Under the pieces are notes generated by a model. It searched no databases and was not told the DNA's origin. It saw only the letters and a list, made by a program, of their open reading frames with translations. 64,000 bases of DNA from Brevundimonas albigilva (lineage in GTDB: Bacteria; Pseudomonadota; Alphaproteobacteria; Caulobacterales; Caulobacteraceae): positions 2,497,001 to 2,561,000 of the forward strand of contig NZ_CP097298.1 of the NCBI RefSeq assembly GCF_023503965.1. Direction: 5' to 3'. The position numbers and the translations under genes are program-made. This document shows, piece after piece, positions 18,069-26,617 of the stretch; the stretch's first letter is position 1, and every line of letters begins with the position of its first letter.

Positions 18069-18801
18069 CTACAGGCCCAGGTCGGCGATCTGCCGCTCGA
18101 ACATCGCGCGCGCGGCGGCGTACATCGCGTGGTCGGAATGGAACACCTGTTCGTGGCGGCTGCGATAGGCCTCGTAGTCGCTGGCCTGGCCGTAGGTCGT
18201 GACGTTCGTCCGTTCGTCCGCCGCCTCGGGCTTGCCCAGCACGGCCGCGAACAGGCGCAGGGTCTCGGGGAAGCGCTCGCTGACGCCCACGGCCACGAAG
18301 TCGCGGTCGAACGCCGTGTGCGCCGTCTCCGGCGTCAGGTCGTTCGGCATCTGCATCATCAGGCGGGTGATCGGCTGTTCGGCGACCTCATCGGCGCGGC
18401 GGCCGAACCAGGTGTCGAAGGACGGATCGTCGTCCATCTCGTCCACCGGGTCGCCGGCGGTCTTCAGCATGTTCTTGAACCGCCACTCCGAGATGATCCG
18501 GTCGAAGGGATCGCGCATCACCGTGATGACCTGCTCGGCGTCGGGATAATACTGGCGGATGGCCGAGTTGTTGCGGCGGGTGAAGTGGCCGTGGACGCAG
18601 GCGTCGGCCTGGGCCTCGGTGCGCGTCAGGGGCGTGCCACCCCGGATAATGGTTGTGCAGCCGCTCGCCGAACCAGCCGCCGAGTATCGTTCGGAACGAC
18701 GTGCCCGCCGTCTTGGGGATGTGCAGCGAGATCAGCAGCTTGGCCGGGTCGTAGGGTTTCGGCCCGGCGGGAGCGGAGGGTGCGGCGGCGGAAGGTGTCA
18801 T
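18069..18801 (-). CDS. Sulfotransferase family protein, frameshifted
   Basis: A sulfotransferase-fold protein of about 243 residues that would transfer sulfate from PAPS to a carbohydrate or similar acceptor. The first part starts at ATG 18801 and holds the 5'-phosphosulfate-binding loop LISLHIPKTAGTSF. The second part holds the 3'-phosphate motif VMRDPFDRIISEW. The frame breaks near 18646: one base less in the GGGG run of CCGGGGTGG joins HNHYPG to GTPLTRTEAQADACVHGHFT. A sequencing insertion is the simplest reason. The acceptor is unknown. Confidence 0.85.
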
Positions 18802-18847
18802 GGGCTCTGCTTCTAACCCCTTCCGCCGCGAACGCCAGCGCTTCGCC

Positions 18848-19690
18848 TCAGCCTTCCGGATCGTCCCAGCGGTAGGCCGGATCCAGCCAGTCGCCCAGCC
18901 GCTCGGCCCGGTCCAGCGCATCCATCCGCTGCACCTCCTCCGACGTCAGTTCGAAGTCGAAGATGTCGAAATTCTCGCGCGCGCGGCTTTCCTTGGTGGT
19001 GCGGGGAATGGCGATGATCCCGTTCTGGATCAGCCAGCGCAGGGTGATCTGGCCGGGCGTCTTGCCGTGCGCGCGGGCCAGTTCGCCGATGGTGGCGTCG
19101 TCGGCGATCTTGCCCTGCGCCAGGGGCGACCAGGCGGTGATGGACGACCCCAGGTCCCGGGCTGTCGCGACCAGGGCGCCGATCCCCAGATAGGGGTGGT
19201 GTTCGACCTGATTGGTCACCAGCCGGGCCTTCGACAGCGCCTGGGCCTGGCGCCACTGGGCCGACGGGAAGTTGGACAGGCCGATCGACCGGGTCAGTCC
19301 CTGGTCCTTGGCTTCATTCAGGGCGCCCAACGTCTCCTCGAACGACGGTGTGGGCTTGGGCCAGTGCAGCAGCAGCAGGTCGGGGGTGGTCCCCAGGCTG
19401 TCGGCCGATTCCTTCGCCTGTCTCAGCAGGCCGTCGCGATCGAAATGCTCGACCCAGATCTTGGTGGTCAGGAAGATGTCCTGGCGCGGAACGCCGGAAT
19501 CCCGGATGCCCTCGCCGACCGCCTTCTCGTTCTTGTAGATCCAGGCGGTGTCGATGTGGCGATAGCCGATCCGCAGGGCCTCGGCGACCATGCGGCGCGC
19601 GTCGTCCGGCTCCAGCTGCCAGGTGCCGAACCCCAGCAGCGGAATCTCGATGTCGTCCACCTTCGCGGTGGGCTGGTCGCCATAGGGCAT
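18848..19690 (-). CDS. Aldo/keto reductase
   Basis: A 280-residue NADPH-dependent aldo/keto reductase. All four catalytic positions are present: Asp and Tyr in YRHIDTAWIYKNE, Lys in LTTKIWVEHF, and His in LLLHWPKP. LRWLIQNGIIAIPRTTKESR is the usual cofactor-binding region. It resembles DkgA/YvgN-type enzymes that reduce small aldehydes such as methylglyoxal or 2,5-diketogluconate. It should be active, unlike the degenerate relative at 60307-61212. Confidence 0.93.
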   Translation of the reverse strand: MPYGDQPTAKVDDIEIPLLGFGTWQLEPDDARRMVAEALRIGYRHIDTAWIYKNEKAVGEGIRDSGVPRQDIFLTTKIWVEHFDRDGLLRQAKESADSLGTTPDLLLLHWPKPTPSFEETLGALNEAKDQGLTRSIGLSNFPSAQWRQAQALSKARLVTNQVEHHPYLGIGALVATARDLGSSITAWSPLAQGKIADDATIGELARAHGKTPGQITLRWLIQNGIIAIPRTTKESRARENFDIFDFELTSEEVQRMDALDRAERLGDWLDPAYRWDDPEG

Positions 19691-19723
19691 GCGGGGCTCC
19701 TTGAATCCGTCGGGGCGGCTCAG

Positions 19724-20602
19724 TTAGGCGCCCTCGCCCCCGCCCGAAAGGTCGGCGTCGAACCAATCCAGAATTTCTTCCCACAACGGCTCCATCCCCT
19801 TGCGGAAGGCGCCCTCGTGGCCGATGCGCCGGACGCCGAAGTCGCGGGGCGTTCGCGTCGCGATCTCGGCCGGAGCGGCGGGATAGGCTTCCAGCAGCCG
19901 CGCGGCGGTGCGGGGCGTCGCGATGGGATCGTCGGGAAAGACCCACGACCGGATCGGCGCGCGCACCTGGTCGAAATGCTGCGGCTCCAGCCGCCCGGTC
20001 TTCAACTCGTCCAGGAAATAGGTCGGCTTCAGGCACCACCGCCGCCAGGTCTCGAACACCCCGCGCGGCAGGTCCGTCCCGCGCCAGCCGCCGCCCGACT
20101 TCACATAGCCGTGCCGCCTCAGGTGCGCCGGCCCCAGGCCCAGCCAGAAGAACAGTTCGACGGGGTTGTAGGTCCGGTGGTGGCCGCCCCACCAGCCCGT
20201 GCCCACCGAGACGAAGGCGTGTCGCGCGATCTGGTCGTGATTGGGCATGAAGCCCACGAAATGGCCGCCGACGCTGTGCCCGACATGGAACAGGGGCAGG
20301 CCCGGCGCGGCCGCCTTCAACGCCTTCAACGCCGCGGGCATGTCCAGCCGGCCCCAGTCGGGATAGTCCATCGTCATGGCCGCCAGGTCCTCGGGCCGGG
20401 ATCCGCCGATGCCGCGATAGTCATAGGTCAGGACGGTCGCGCCGCGCCCGGCCATCCAGCGGGCGAACCGGCCGTAGAAGCCGCGCGGAAAGCCCGTCCC
20501 CGCCGACACCAGCACCGCCATCCTGGGCGTTTCCGGCCGGAACAGGGTGGCCTCCAGCGGCCAGCCGTCCGCCGCCTTGACGATGCGATCCTCCACCTTC
20601 AC
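19724..20602 (-). CDS. Alpha/beta fold hydrolase (serine aminopeptidase S33-like)
   Basis: A 292-residue cytosolic alpha/beta-hydrolase without a signal peptide. The nucleophile elbow is HVGHSVGGHF with Ser near residue 107, the strand before it is TVLTYDYRGIGGSRP, and the likely catalytic His is in RRIGHEGAFRKG. WVFPDDPIATPRTA is the likely acid loop. Substrate is unknown. It lies between a YjbR gene and an aldo/keto reductase on the same strand with short gaps. Confidence 0.88.
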   Translation of the reverse strand: MKVEDRIVKAADGWPLEATLFRPETPRMAVLVSAGTGFPRGFYGRFARWMAGRGATVLTYDYRGIGGSRPEDLAAMTMDYPDWGRLDMPAALKALKAAAPGLPLFHVGHSVGGHFVGFMPNHDQIARHAFVSVGTGWWGGHHRTYNPVELFFWLGLGPAHLRRHGYVKSGGGWRGTDLPRGVFETWRRWCLKPTYFLDELKTGRLEPQHFDQVRAPIRSWVFPDDPIATPRTAARLLEAYPAAPAEIATRTPRDFGVRRIGHEGAFRKGMEPLWEEILDWFDADLSGGGEGA

Positions 20603-20665
20603 CGCTGTTTCCGCCCTGTTCGTTTTTATTGCGGACGGACCATGGGCGGCTTCCGTCGCGTCAGG

Positions 20666-21010
20666 TCAAGCGGCGTCGAACGCCTTGACCATCCGCCGGG
20701 GCGCGACGCGGCGCCATCGCCGCTCCAGCGCCGCCCTCAGCCACGTCCGATCGACCGAGGCGATGCGCGCCAGCACGATCGGATGGTCCCGGTGGTGCTC
20801 GGTGACGTGAAAGGTCGCGGGGTCCATCTCGACCAGCAGGTCGCGCTCGTCGCGATTGTCCAGGTGAACGACGATGCAGCCTTCCGGCGCCTTGGGCCAC
20901 ATCCAGGTGAAGAACTTCCCCGCCGCCTTGTACGACGGCTGGCCATAGGACACGCCCTCCTCGACGCCGGGAAACGACAGCAGCAGGGCGCGAACCTCGT
21001 CGTGGGTCAT
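20666..21010 (-). CDS. MmcQ/YjbR family protein
   Basis: A 114-residue protein with the CyaY-like fold of the MmcQ/YjbR family. The start at 21010 gives MTHDEVRALLLSFPGVEEG, the usual N-terminus; LPFVEE-like PGVEEGVSYGQPSYKAAGKF and RTWLRAALERRWRRVAPRRM match the family. Members bind DNA in some reports, but the role is not settled. It ends 63 bases before the hydrolase start. Confidence 0.88.
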   Translation of the reverse strand: MTHDEVRALLLSFPGVEEGVSYGQPSYKAAGKFFTWMWPKAPEGCIVVHLDNRDERDLLVEMDPATFHVTEHHRDHPIVLARIASVDRTWLRAALERRWRRVAPRRMVKAFDAA

Positions 21011-21023
21011 GGCGGCCGGCGCC

Positions 21024-22874
21024 TCAGTAGGCGATGGCGATGCCGTCCTTGCGCATTTCGGTCGCTGCGCCATAGGTCCAGCGGCCGCCGGGGTTTTGCT
21101 GCATCATGACGTTCTGATAGCCGCCGAAGCCGCCGTCCGGCTCGCCCAGGGTCCAGCCCAGGGCGCGCAGCCCCGTCTTGGTCGCTTCGGGCACGCCGCT
21201 TTCCAGGTGAAGCACGCCGGTCCCTTCCTGCGGCTGGCCGGTCGGCTCGGACGAGCCGTAGTGCTGCCAGCGCGGCGCATCGCCCGCCGCCTGCGGGTCC
21301 AGGTCGTAATCGACCATGTTGATGATGATCTGCGCCTGACCCTGCGGCTGCATGCCCCCGCCCATGACGCCGAACGCCATCCAGGGGTCGTCTCCCTTGG
21401 TCGCGAAGCCGGGGATGATGGTCTGGAACGGGCGCTTGCCCGGCGCATAGACGTTCGGATGGCCGTCGGTCAGGGCGAACAGCTCGCCCCGGTCCTGGAA
21501 CATGAAGCCCAGCGGTTCGGAGCCGTTGTCTGGCGCCAGGCCCGAGCCCATGCCGCGATAGTTGGACTGGATCCAGCTGACCATCATGCCGTCGCTGTCC
21601 GCGACGCTGAAATAGGTGGTGTCGCCCTGGTGCGGCGCGTCGCCGGGCATCACCCGGTCCATGATCCGGTCCGGCCGGATCAGCCTGGCCCGCTCGGCCG
21701 CATAGGCCTTGGAGTTCAGCCATTCGATCGGAATCTCGCCAAAGCGCGGGTCGGCGAAGTAGCGGGCCCGGTCCTCGAACGCCAGGCGCTTGGCCTCGGC
21801 CTGGACGTGCAGCGCGGCGGCGGACTGGAAGCCCATGCCCTTCAGGTCGAACTGCTCGCAGATGTTCAGGATCTGGTTGGTCGACAGCCCCTGGGTGTTC
21901 GGCCCCAGCGCATAGACCCCCACGCCCCGGTATTCGGTGCGGATCGGCTCGACCCAGTCGGTGCGGTGCGCGGCCAGGTCGGCGCGCGTCATCCAGCCGC
22001 CGATGCGCTTGAAATAGGCCTCGATGCTGTCGGCGATCGGCCCGTCGTAGAAGGCGTCGCGCCCGCCCTCGGCGATCATCCGCAGCGTCCGCCCCAGGAA
22101 GGGGTTGGCGAAGACCTCGCCCACCTTCGGGGTTTCGCCGCCCGGCGCCCAGATGCGCTTGCGGTTGTCGTTCTCCTCGATCGGGATCCGGCCCCGGTCG
22201 AAGGACGCCATGTTCCGCTCCAGATAGTAGGCGATGACCTGCGGCACGGGCACGCCCTGCTCGCACAGCTCCGCCACCGGCAGCAGGACCTCCTTCCACG
22301 GCAGCTTGCCGTAGCGCTGGTGGGCGCTCCACCAGGCGTCGACCGTGCCCGGCACATTGACCGTCACCGCGCCATAGCGGGGCAGATAGCCGTCGATGGC
22401 CCGGGACCGCGCCGTCTCCAGGCTCAGGCCGCGCGGGCTGTTCCCCGACCCGTTGAAGCCGACGACCTTCTTCTGCTTGGGGTCCCACAGCATGCAGAAG
22501 GCGTCGCCGCCGATGCCGTTGGCGACCGGCTCCAGAAAGCCCAGCGCCGCATTGACGGCGATCGCCGCGTCGATGGCCGAGCCGCCGCGCCGCAGGGTGT
22601 CGATCCCCACCAGGCTGGCGACCGGGTGCGCCGTCGCCGCCGCCCCGTTCGCGCCCCACACGGTGGAGCGGCCCATGAACTTCGGCCCGGTCACCCGGTC
22701 GCCGATGCCGACGCCGGCGTAGGGGTCGGCCGGGCGGGCCGGGGCGGGCGCCGCCGCCGTGGGCGACTGGGTCTCTCCGGACGTCTGGACCTGGGTCTGG
22801 GCCTGGCCTTGGGATGCTGCGGCGGCGGCCAGCGCCCCGGCGGGTAGTGCGGACAGGAAGGTGCGGCGACGCAT
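21024..22874 (-). CDS. ggt: Gamma-glutamyltransferase
   Basis: A 616-residue periplasmic gamma-glutamyltransferase that splits glutathione and transfers the glutamyl group to amino acids or water. The ATG at 22874 gives a Tat-like signal (MRRRTFLSALPAGALAAAAA). The proenzyme cuts itself before the nucleophile Thr in TTYFSVAD near residue 419. The substrate-loop region GMGSGLAPDNG and the glycine motif VMGGGMQPQGQAQ are present. Family length is normal. A terminator-like hairpin separates it from exbD upstream. Confidence 0.93.
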   Translation of the reverse strand: MRRRTFLSALPAGALAAAAASQGQAQTQVQTSGETQSPTAAAPAPARPADPYAGVGIGDRVTGPKFMGRSTVWGANGAAATAHPVASLVGIDTLRRGGSAIDAAIAVNAALGFLEPVANGIGGDAFCMLWDPKQKKVVGFNGSGNSPRGLSLETARSRAIDGYLPRYGAVTVNVPGTVDAWWSAHQRYGKLPWKEVLLPVAELCEQGVPVPQVIAYYLERNMASFDRGRIPIEENDNRKRIWAPGGETPKVGEVFANPFLGRTLRMIAEGGRDAFYDGPIADSIEAYFKRIGGWMTRADLAAHRTDWVEPIRTEYRGVGVYALGPNTQGLSTNQILNICEQFDLKGMGFQSAAALHVQAEAKRLAFEDRARYFADPRFGEIPIEWLNSKAYAAERARLIRPDRIMDRVMPGDAPHQGDTTYFSVADSDGMMVSWIQSNYRGMGSGLAPDNGSEPLGFMFQDRGELFALTDGHPNVYAPGKRPFQTIIPGFATKGDDPWMAFGVMGGGMQPQGQAQIIINMVDYDLDPQAAGDAPRWQHYGSSEPTGQPQEGTGVLHLESGVPEATKTGLRALGWTLGEPDGGFGGYQNVMMQQNPGGRWTYGAATEMRKDGIAIAY

Positions 22875-22941
22875 GGGCGGACTCCTCGAACAGCCGGACC
22901 GTATCAAGGCCGCCCTTCGCCGTCCCGGCAAGCCTCAGGCC

Positions 22942-22974
22942 AAAGAAAAAGGCCGCGTCCCGAAGGGCGCGGCC
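22942..22974 (-). terminator. Rho-independent terminator of exbD
   Basis: On the minus strand a GC-rich hairpin (GGCCGCG paired with CGCGGCC plus CCC-GGG, loop TTC) is followed by TTTTTCTTT. It lies between the exbD stop and the ggt start, so it ends exbD transcription. Confidence 0.85.
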
Positions 22975-23002
22975 TCTTGATCTCGTCCTGGTCCGTTCGG
23001 GC

Positions 23003-23440
23003 TCAGGTGATGTCTTCGTTCAGCAGGCCGACCTGGAAGAAGCCGTTTTCCTGCAGGTTGTTCATGACTTCCATGAACTGCGAATACTTCACTTCCGGCT
23101 GGGCGCGGATGAAGACGCGCTCCTCGCGGCAGGCGCCGCCGCCCAGGGCGGTGCAGACATCGGCGGCCATGGTCTCGATGGTGGTCTGCTGGTCGGCGAT
23201 GAACAGCGAGCCCGAGTCCTGGATGGTGACGTACACCGGCTCCTTCGGGTTCGGGTCGTTGGGGTTCGGCACGGGGGGCGGCAGGTCCAGACGGATCGAC
23301 ACGGTCGCCAGCGGCGCGGCCACCATGAAGATGATCAGCAGCACCAGCATCACGTCCACGAACGGCGTGACGTTGATCTCCGAGTTCTGCTCGATGGTCT
23401 TGCCGCCGTTGCCGCCCGGTCCACTCAGCTTCGCCGCCAT
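23003..23440 (-). CDS. exbD: ExbD/TolR family biopolymer transport protein
   Basis: A 145-residue inner-membrane protein with a short cytoplasmic N-terminus, one transmembrane helix (VDVMLVLLIIFMVAAPLATV) and a periplasmic domain. The conserved Asp of the proton channel is in FVDVML. It would work with ExbB and TonB, or with TolQ and TolA, to use the proton gradient at the outer membrane. No exbB, tonB or tol genes are next to it; the two-Cys loop (DVCTALGGGACREE) in the periplasmic part is unusual and might form a disulfide. It has its own terminator. Confidence 0.9.
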   Translation of the reverse strand: MAAKLSGPGGNGGKTIEQNSEINVTPFVDVMLVLLIIFMVAAPLATVSIRLDLPPPVPNPNDPNPKEPVYVTIQDSGSLFIADQQTTIETMAADVCTALGGGACREERVFIRAQPEVKYSQFMEVMNNLQENGFFQVGLLNEDIT

Positions 23441-23590
23441 GTGCGTCTCCGTATGATGGCCGGACCTCGTCCGGCGTGTCCTGTCGCCCGAAGGCGTGCT
23501 GGTCTCTTGGCGTCCCGATGCGCGCTTGTAAAGCGGTTCTCGACGTTCACGGGTTCCGCCGCGGCGATTTTCGTTCGCCCCGGCCCTGGA

Positions 23591-24205
23591 TCAGCCCTTG
23601 GCCAGCTTCAGGAAGCGCTCGGTCAGGGCCGGATCGTCCCGGAACGCCCCGGTGAAGCGGGTGGTCACGGTCGAAACGTGCCGGTGATGCACGCCGCGCG
23701 TGGTCATGCACTGGTGGGCCGCGTCGATCATCACGGCCACGCCCCGCGGCTGCAGGTGCGATTCGATGGCCGCCACGATGTCGTTGGTCAGGGTCTCCTG
23801 GTTCTGCAGGCGCCGGGCGAAGATCTCGACCACCCGCGCCAGCTTGGAGATGCCGACCACCTTCTCGCCGGGCAGATAGGCGACGTAGGCCTTGCCCAGG
23901 AACGGGGCCAGGTGGTGCTCGCAATGGCTCTCCACCTCGATCTCGCGCAGGATGACCATGTCGTCATAGCCCTGCACGTCCTCGAACGTCCGGCTCAGCT
24001 CCCTGGCCGCATCCGCGTCATAGCCGTCGAACCATTCGCCATAGGCGTCGACCACGCGCTTGGGCGTGTCGACCAGGCCGGGCCGTTCGGGATCGTCTCC
24101 GGCCCAGGCGATCAGGGTCCGCACCGCCTCCAGCGCCTGTTCGCGGCTGGGGCGCTTGGGGTTCTCGTCGCTGACGAGGACGGGCTTGGCGGGCGTGACG
24201 CTCAT
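23591..24205 (-). CDS. folE: GTP cyclohydrolase I
   Basis: A 204-residue FolE, which converts GTP to 7,8-dihydroneopterin triphosphate, the first step of folate synthesis. The zinc ligands are in [11 protein letters not shown] and HQCMTTRGV, and [19 protein letters not shown] holds the substrate site. Length is typical and it forms a decamer in known cases. It is divergent from cysS, and the shared region of about 130 bases should hold both promoters. Confidence 0.97.
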   Translation of the reverse strand: MSVTPAKPVLVSDENPKRPSREQALEAVRTLIAWAGDDPERPGLVDTPKRVVDAYGEWFDGYDADAARELSRTFEDVQGYDDMVILREIEVESHCEHHLAPFLGKAYVAYLPGEKVVGISKLARVVEIFARRLQNQETLTNDIVAAIESHLQPRGVAVMIDAAHQCMTTRGVHHRHVSTVTTRFTGAFRDDPALTERFLKLAKG

Positions 24206-24334
24206 TGAACCTGATTTCCGGCCGGTCGGGCGGTGCCGCCCGGTTTACCTTCTACAATCCGTCGGGACTGTATATCAGGCCGCTATATGGGACGGACCCT
24301 CCGTCTCGCAAGAAAACCTGCGAAGACTTCCCTG

Positions 24335-25744
24335 ATGCCGCTGCACATCCACGACACCCTGCGCCGTGAAAAGCGCCTGTTCGAACCGCGCGATCCGAAC
24401 CGGGTGACCCTCTATGTCTGCGGCCCCACGGTCTATGACTACGCCCACATCGGCAACGCCCGTCCGCCGGTGGTGTTCGACGTGCTGGTCCGCCTGCTGC
24501 GCCGCACCTATGGCGCGGACAAGGTGATCTACGCCCGCAACGTCACCGACGTGGACGACAAGATCAATCAGAAGGCCGCGAAGGAAGGCGTGCCGATCGG
24601 CCAGGTCACGGCCCGTTACGAGGCCGCCTATCTGGCCGACATGGGCCTGCTGAACGTCAGCCCGCCCGACCTTGCGCCTCACGTCACCGACTACATCCCC
24701 GCCATCGTCGACCAGATCCAGGCCATCGTCGACGCCGGCTGCGCCTATGCGGCCGAGGGTCATGTGCTGTTCGACGTCTCCTCCTATCCGTCCTACGGCG
24801 CCCTGTCGGGCCGGAACCTGGACGACATGATCGCCGGCGCCCGCGTCGAGGTCGCGCCGTATAAAAAGAACCCCCACGACTTCGTGCTGTGGAAGCCTTC
24901 CAAGGACGGCGAGCCGTCCTGGCCCTCGCCCTGGGGCGACGGGCGCCCCGGCTGGCACATCGAATGCTCGGCCATGATCGAACAGACCTTGGGCCTGCCG
25001 ATCGACATCCACGGCGGCGGCATCGACCTGGTCTTCCCCCACCACGAGAACGAGATCGCCCAGGGCGTCTGCGCCCACGGCCACGCCCACGGCGACCGGG
25101 CCCACGACGAATACGCCCGCTACTGGATGCACAACGGCTTCCTGACCGTGGACGCCGAGAAGATGTCCAAGTCGATCGGCAACGTCCTGCTGCTGCACGA
25201 CCTGGTCCAGGCCATGCCGGGCGAGGTCGTCCGCTGGGCGCTGCTGAGCGCCCACTACCGCCAGCCGCTGGACTGGAACCAGGCCCTGCTGGATCAGAGC
25301 CGCAAGTCGCTGGACCGGCTCTACGGCGCCCTGCACCGTTCGGCCGCGGTCCCGGCCGCCGACCTCGACCCGCCCGCCGACTTCCTGAAGTCGATCGAGG
25401 ACGACCTGAACACCCCCGGCGCCATGGCGGCCCTGTTCGCCCTGTCCAGCGAGATCGAGCGCGCCATGACCGCCGGCGACCTGGACGCCGTGGCCCAGGC
25501 CAAGGGACGGCTGGTCGCCTGCGCCGACATCCTGGGCGTGCTGCAATCCGATCCCGGCGCCTGGCTGGAGGGCGAGGTCTCCGACGCCCTGCGCGTCGAG
25601 GTCGAGGCCCTGCTGGAGCAACGCGCCGCCGCCCGCGCCGCCAAGGACTGGCCCGAGGCCGACCGCATCCGCGACCGCCTGAACGAACTGAACGTCGTCG
25701 TCATGGATGGCCCGACCGGCGCGACCTGGCGCGCGAAGGGGTAG
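24335..25744 (+). CDS. cysS: Cysteinyl-tRNA synthetase
   Basis: A 469-residue class I synthetase that charges tRNA-Cys. The HIGH-type motif is YAHIGNARPP, the KMSKS motif is EKMSKSIGN, and the zinc ligands include Cys in VCGPTVYDY and Cys-His in HIECSAMIE and HHENEIAQ. The start at 24335 gives MPLHIHDTLRREK, the usual N-terminus. The window also holds a tRNA-Cys candidate at 28088. The gene is complete with no frameshift. Confidence 0.97.
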   Translation: MPLHIHDTLRREKRLFEPRDPNRVTLYVCGPTVYDYAHIGNARPPVVFDVLVRLLRRTYGADKVIYARNVTDVDDKINQKAAKEGVPIGQVTARYEAAYLADMGLLNVSPPDLAPHVTDYIPAIVDQIQAIVDAGCAYAAEGHVLFDVSSYPSYGALSGRNLDDMIAGARVEVAPYKKNPHDFVLWKPSKDGEPSWPSPWGDGRPGWHIECSAMIEQTLGLPIDIHGGGIDLVFPHHENEIAQGVCAHGHAHGDRAHDEYARYWMHNGFLTVDAEKMSKSIGNVLLLHDLVQAMPGEVVRWALLSAHYRQPLDWNQALLDQSRKSLDRLYGALHRSAAVPAADLDPPADFLKSIEDDLNTPGAMAALFALSSEIERAMTAGDLDAVAQAKGRLVACADILGVLQSDPGAWLEGEVSDALRVEVEALLEQRAAARAAKDWPEADRIRDRLNELNVVVMDGPTGATWRAKG

Positions 25745-25807
25745 GCCACCCGTCTCCTCCCCATCGCCTGCGATGGGTGATGGAGGGCTCATGAAGCTCG
25801 TACATCC

Positions 25808-25946
25808 TTCTCCCTCCCCTTCATGGGGAGGGACGGCGGAGCGACGCGAAGCCCGGGTGGGGAAGCGTCAGACCCCGCTCACGCCCTTTCGGGCCCCACA
25901 CCGATCGCTGACGCGACCGCCCCTCCCCATGAAGGGGAGGGAGAGG
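25808..25946. repeat. Palindromic repeat, family B copy 1 (139 bp)
   Basis: The element begins TTCTCCCTCCCC and ends with its reverse complement-like GGGGAGGGAGAGG. Each end is also a hairpin (CCCTCCCC, short loop, GGGGAGGG). A shared inner motif is CGGGTGGGG. Copies of the same length lie at 28250-28388 and 36718-36856. It looks like a non-autonomous, MITE-like or extragenic palindromic element; no transposase or target duplication was confirmed. Confidence 0.8.
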
Positions 25947-25989
25947 GGCGGACTCCACTCCCTCCCGTCATCCTCTCGCACCCTCCCTC

Positions 25990-26097
25990 CGTCATCCTCG
26001 GGCTTGACCCGAGGATCGGGCGCGGATCGGTCTGTGCGTCGCCTTCATGGCGCCAGCGGCTGAACCTCCGATCCTCGGGTCAAGCCCGAGGATGACG
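25990..26097. repeat. Palindromic repeat, family A copy 2
   Basis: An inverted repeat with arms CGTCATCCTCGGGCTTGACC and its reverse complement, 108 bases overall, the same length as copy 1 at 981-1088. It lies next to repeat B1 in the cysS downstream region. Confidence 0.85.
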
Positions 26098-26617
26098 GGG
26101 TAGGGGATGAGCGGGAATGCGAGGTTGAACCCGCCAACTCTCCTACTGACGCTGGTCCGATCCCAACGATTCCAGCCCCTTCCCCGATTCTCGCCCCAAT
26201 CATCCCGCCTGGGTTGGAAACGGCCGTATGATCCTCCCCGTCCCGTCGCACCGGAGGGCTCGTAAGGCCTGCGACCTTGCGGCGGCGGGAGCGGATGGAG
26301 CGGGGGCGGGTCTGCAACGACCCGCGCCAAACGGCGCACAATCGGCATACCGATACCAGAGCGCCTGGAGGGTCGAGGGGGATACTCGGCCGCACCCGGA
26401 CGGTCTTCGCAGAGACCGCCGGCCCGCCGCAGGCTTATGGGGTTAGGCGATAAGACCGCCACCACTCGGCGCCCCGAGCTTGTAGCCAAAATCATCCGCG
26501 CGGAGCGTCGAACTTCGTCGAAACGGTAATCAACACACAGACCTCCGGGCGAAGGCCCGGCGCTCCGCCCAGCCCTCCAACAACTCCGCCCGGAACGGCG
26601 GGGACGCTTTCGCGCGC

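Larger units (their letters stand above)
25745..26617. other. Gene-poor stretch with repeats and several hairpins
   Basis: No convincing coding gene lies here. The left part holds repeat B1 (25808-25946) and repeat A2 (25990-26097). From 26100 to 26617 no frame resembles a known protein and there is no clear ribosome binding site. Perfect short hairpins occur at 26305-26324 (GCGGGTC stem), 26341-26354, 26401-26418 (CGGTCT stem) and 26545-26560 (CCGGGC stem with GAAG loop). This could be a structured RNA, a decayed gene or repeat debris. Signature sequences of RNase P RNA, tmRNA and SRP RNA were looked for and not found. Confidence 0.6.

Noticed and set aside
26045..26395. Small minus-strand protein of 116 residues
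   Set aside because: It runs into repeat A2, has no ribosome site and shows Arg/Pro-rich shadow composition.
26100..26617. tmRNA, RNase P RNA or SRP RNA gene
   Set aside because: The tag peptide sequence, the GAGGAAAGTCCGG-type core and the SRP loop were looked for on both strands and not seen.
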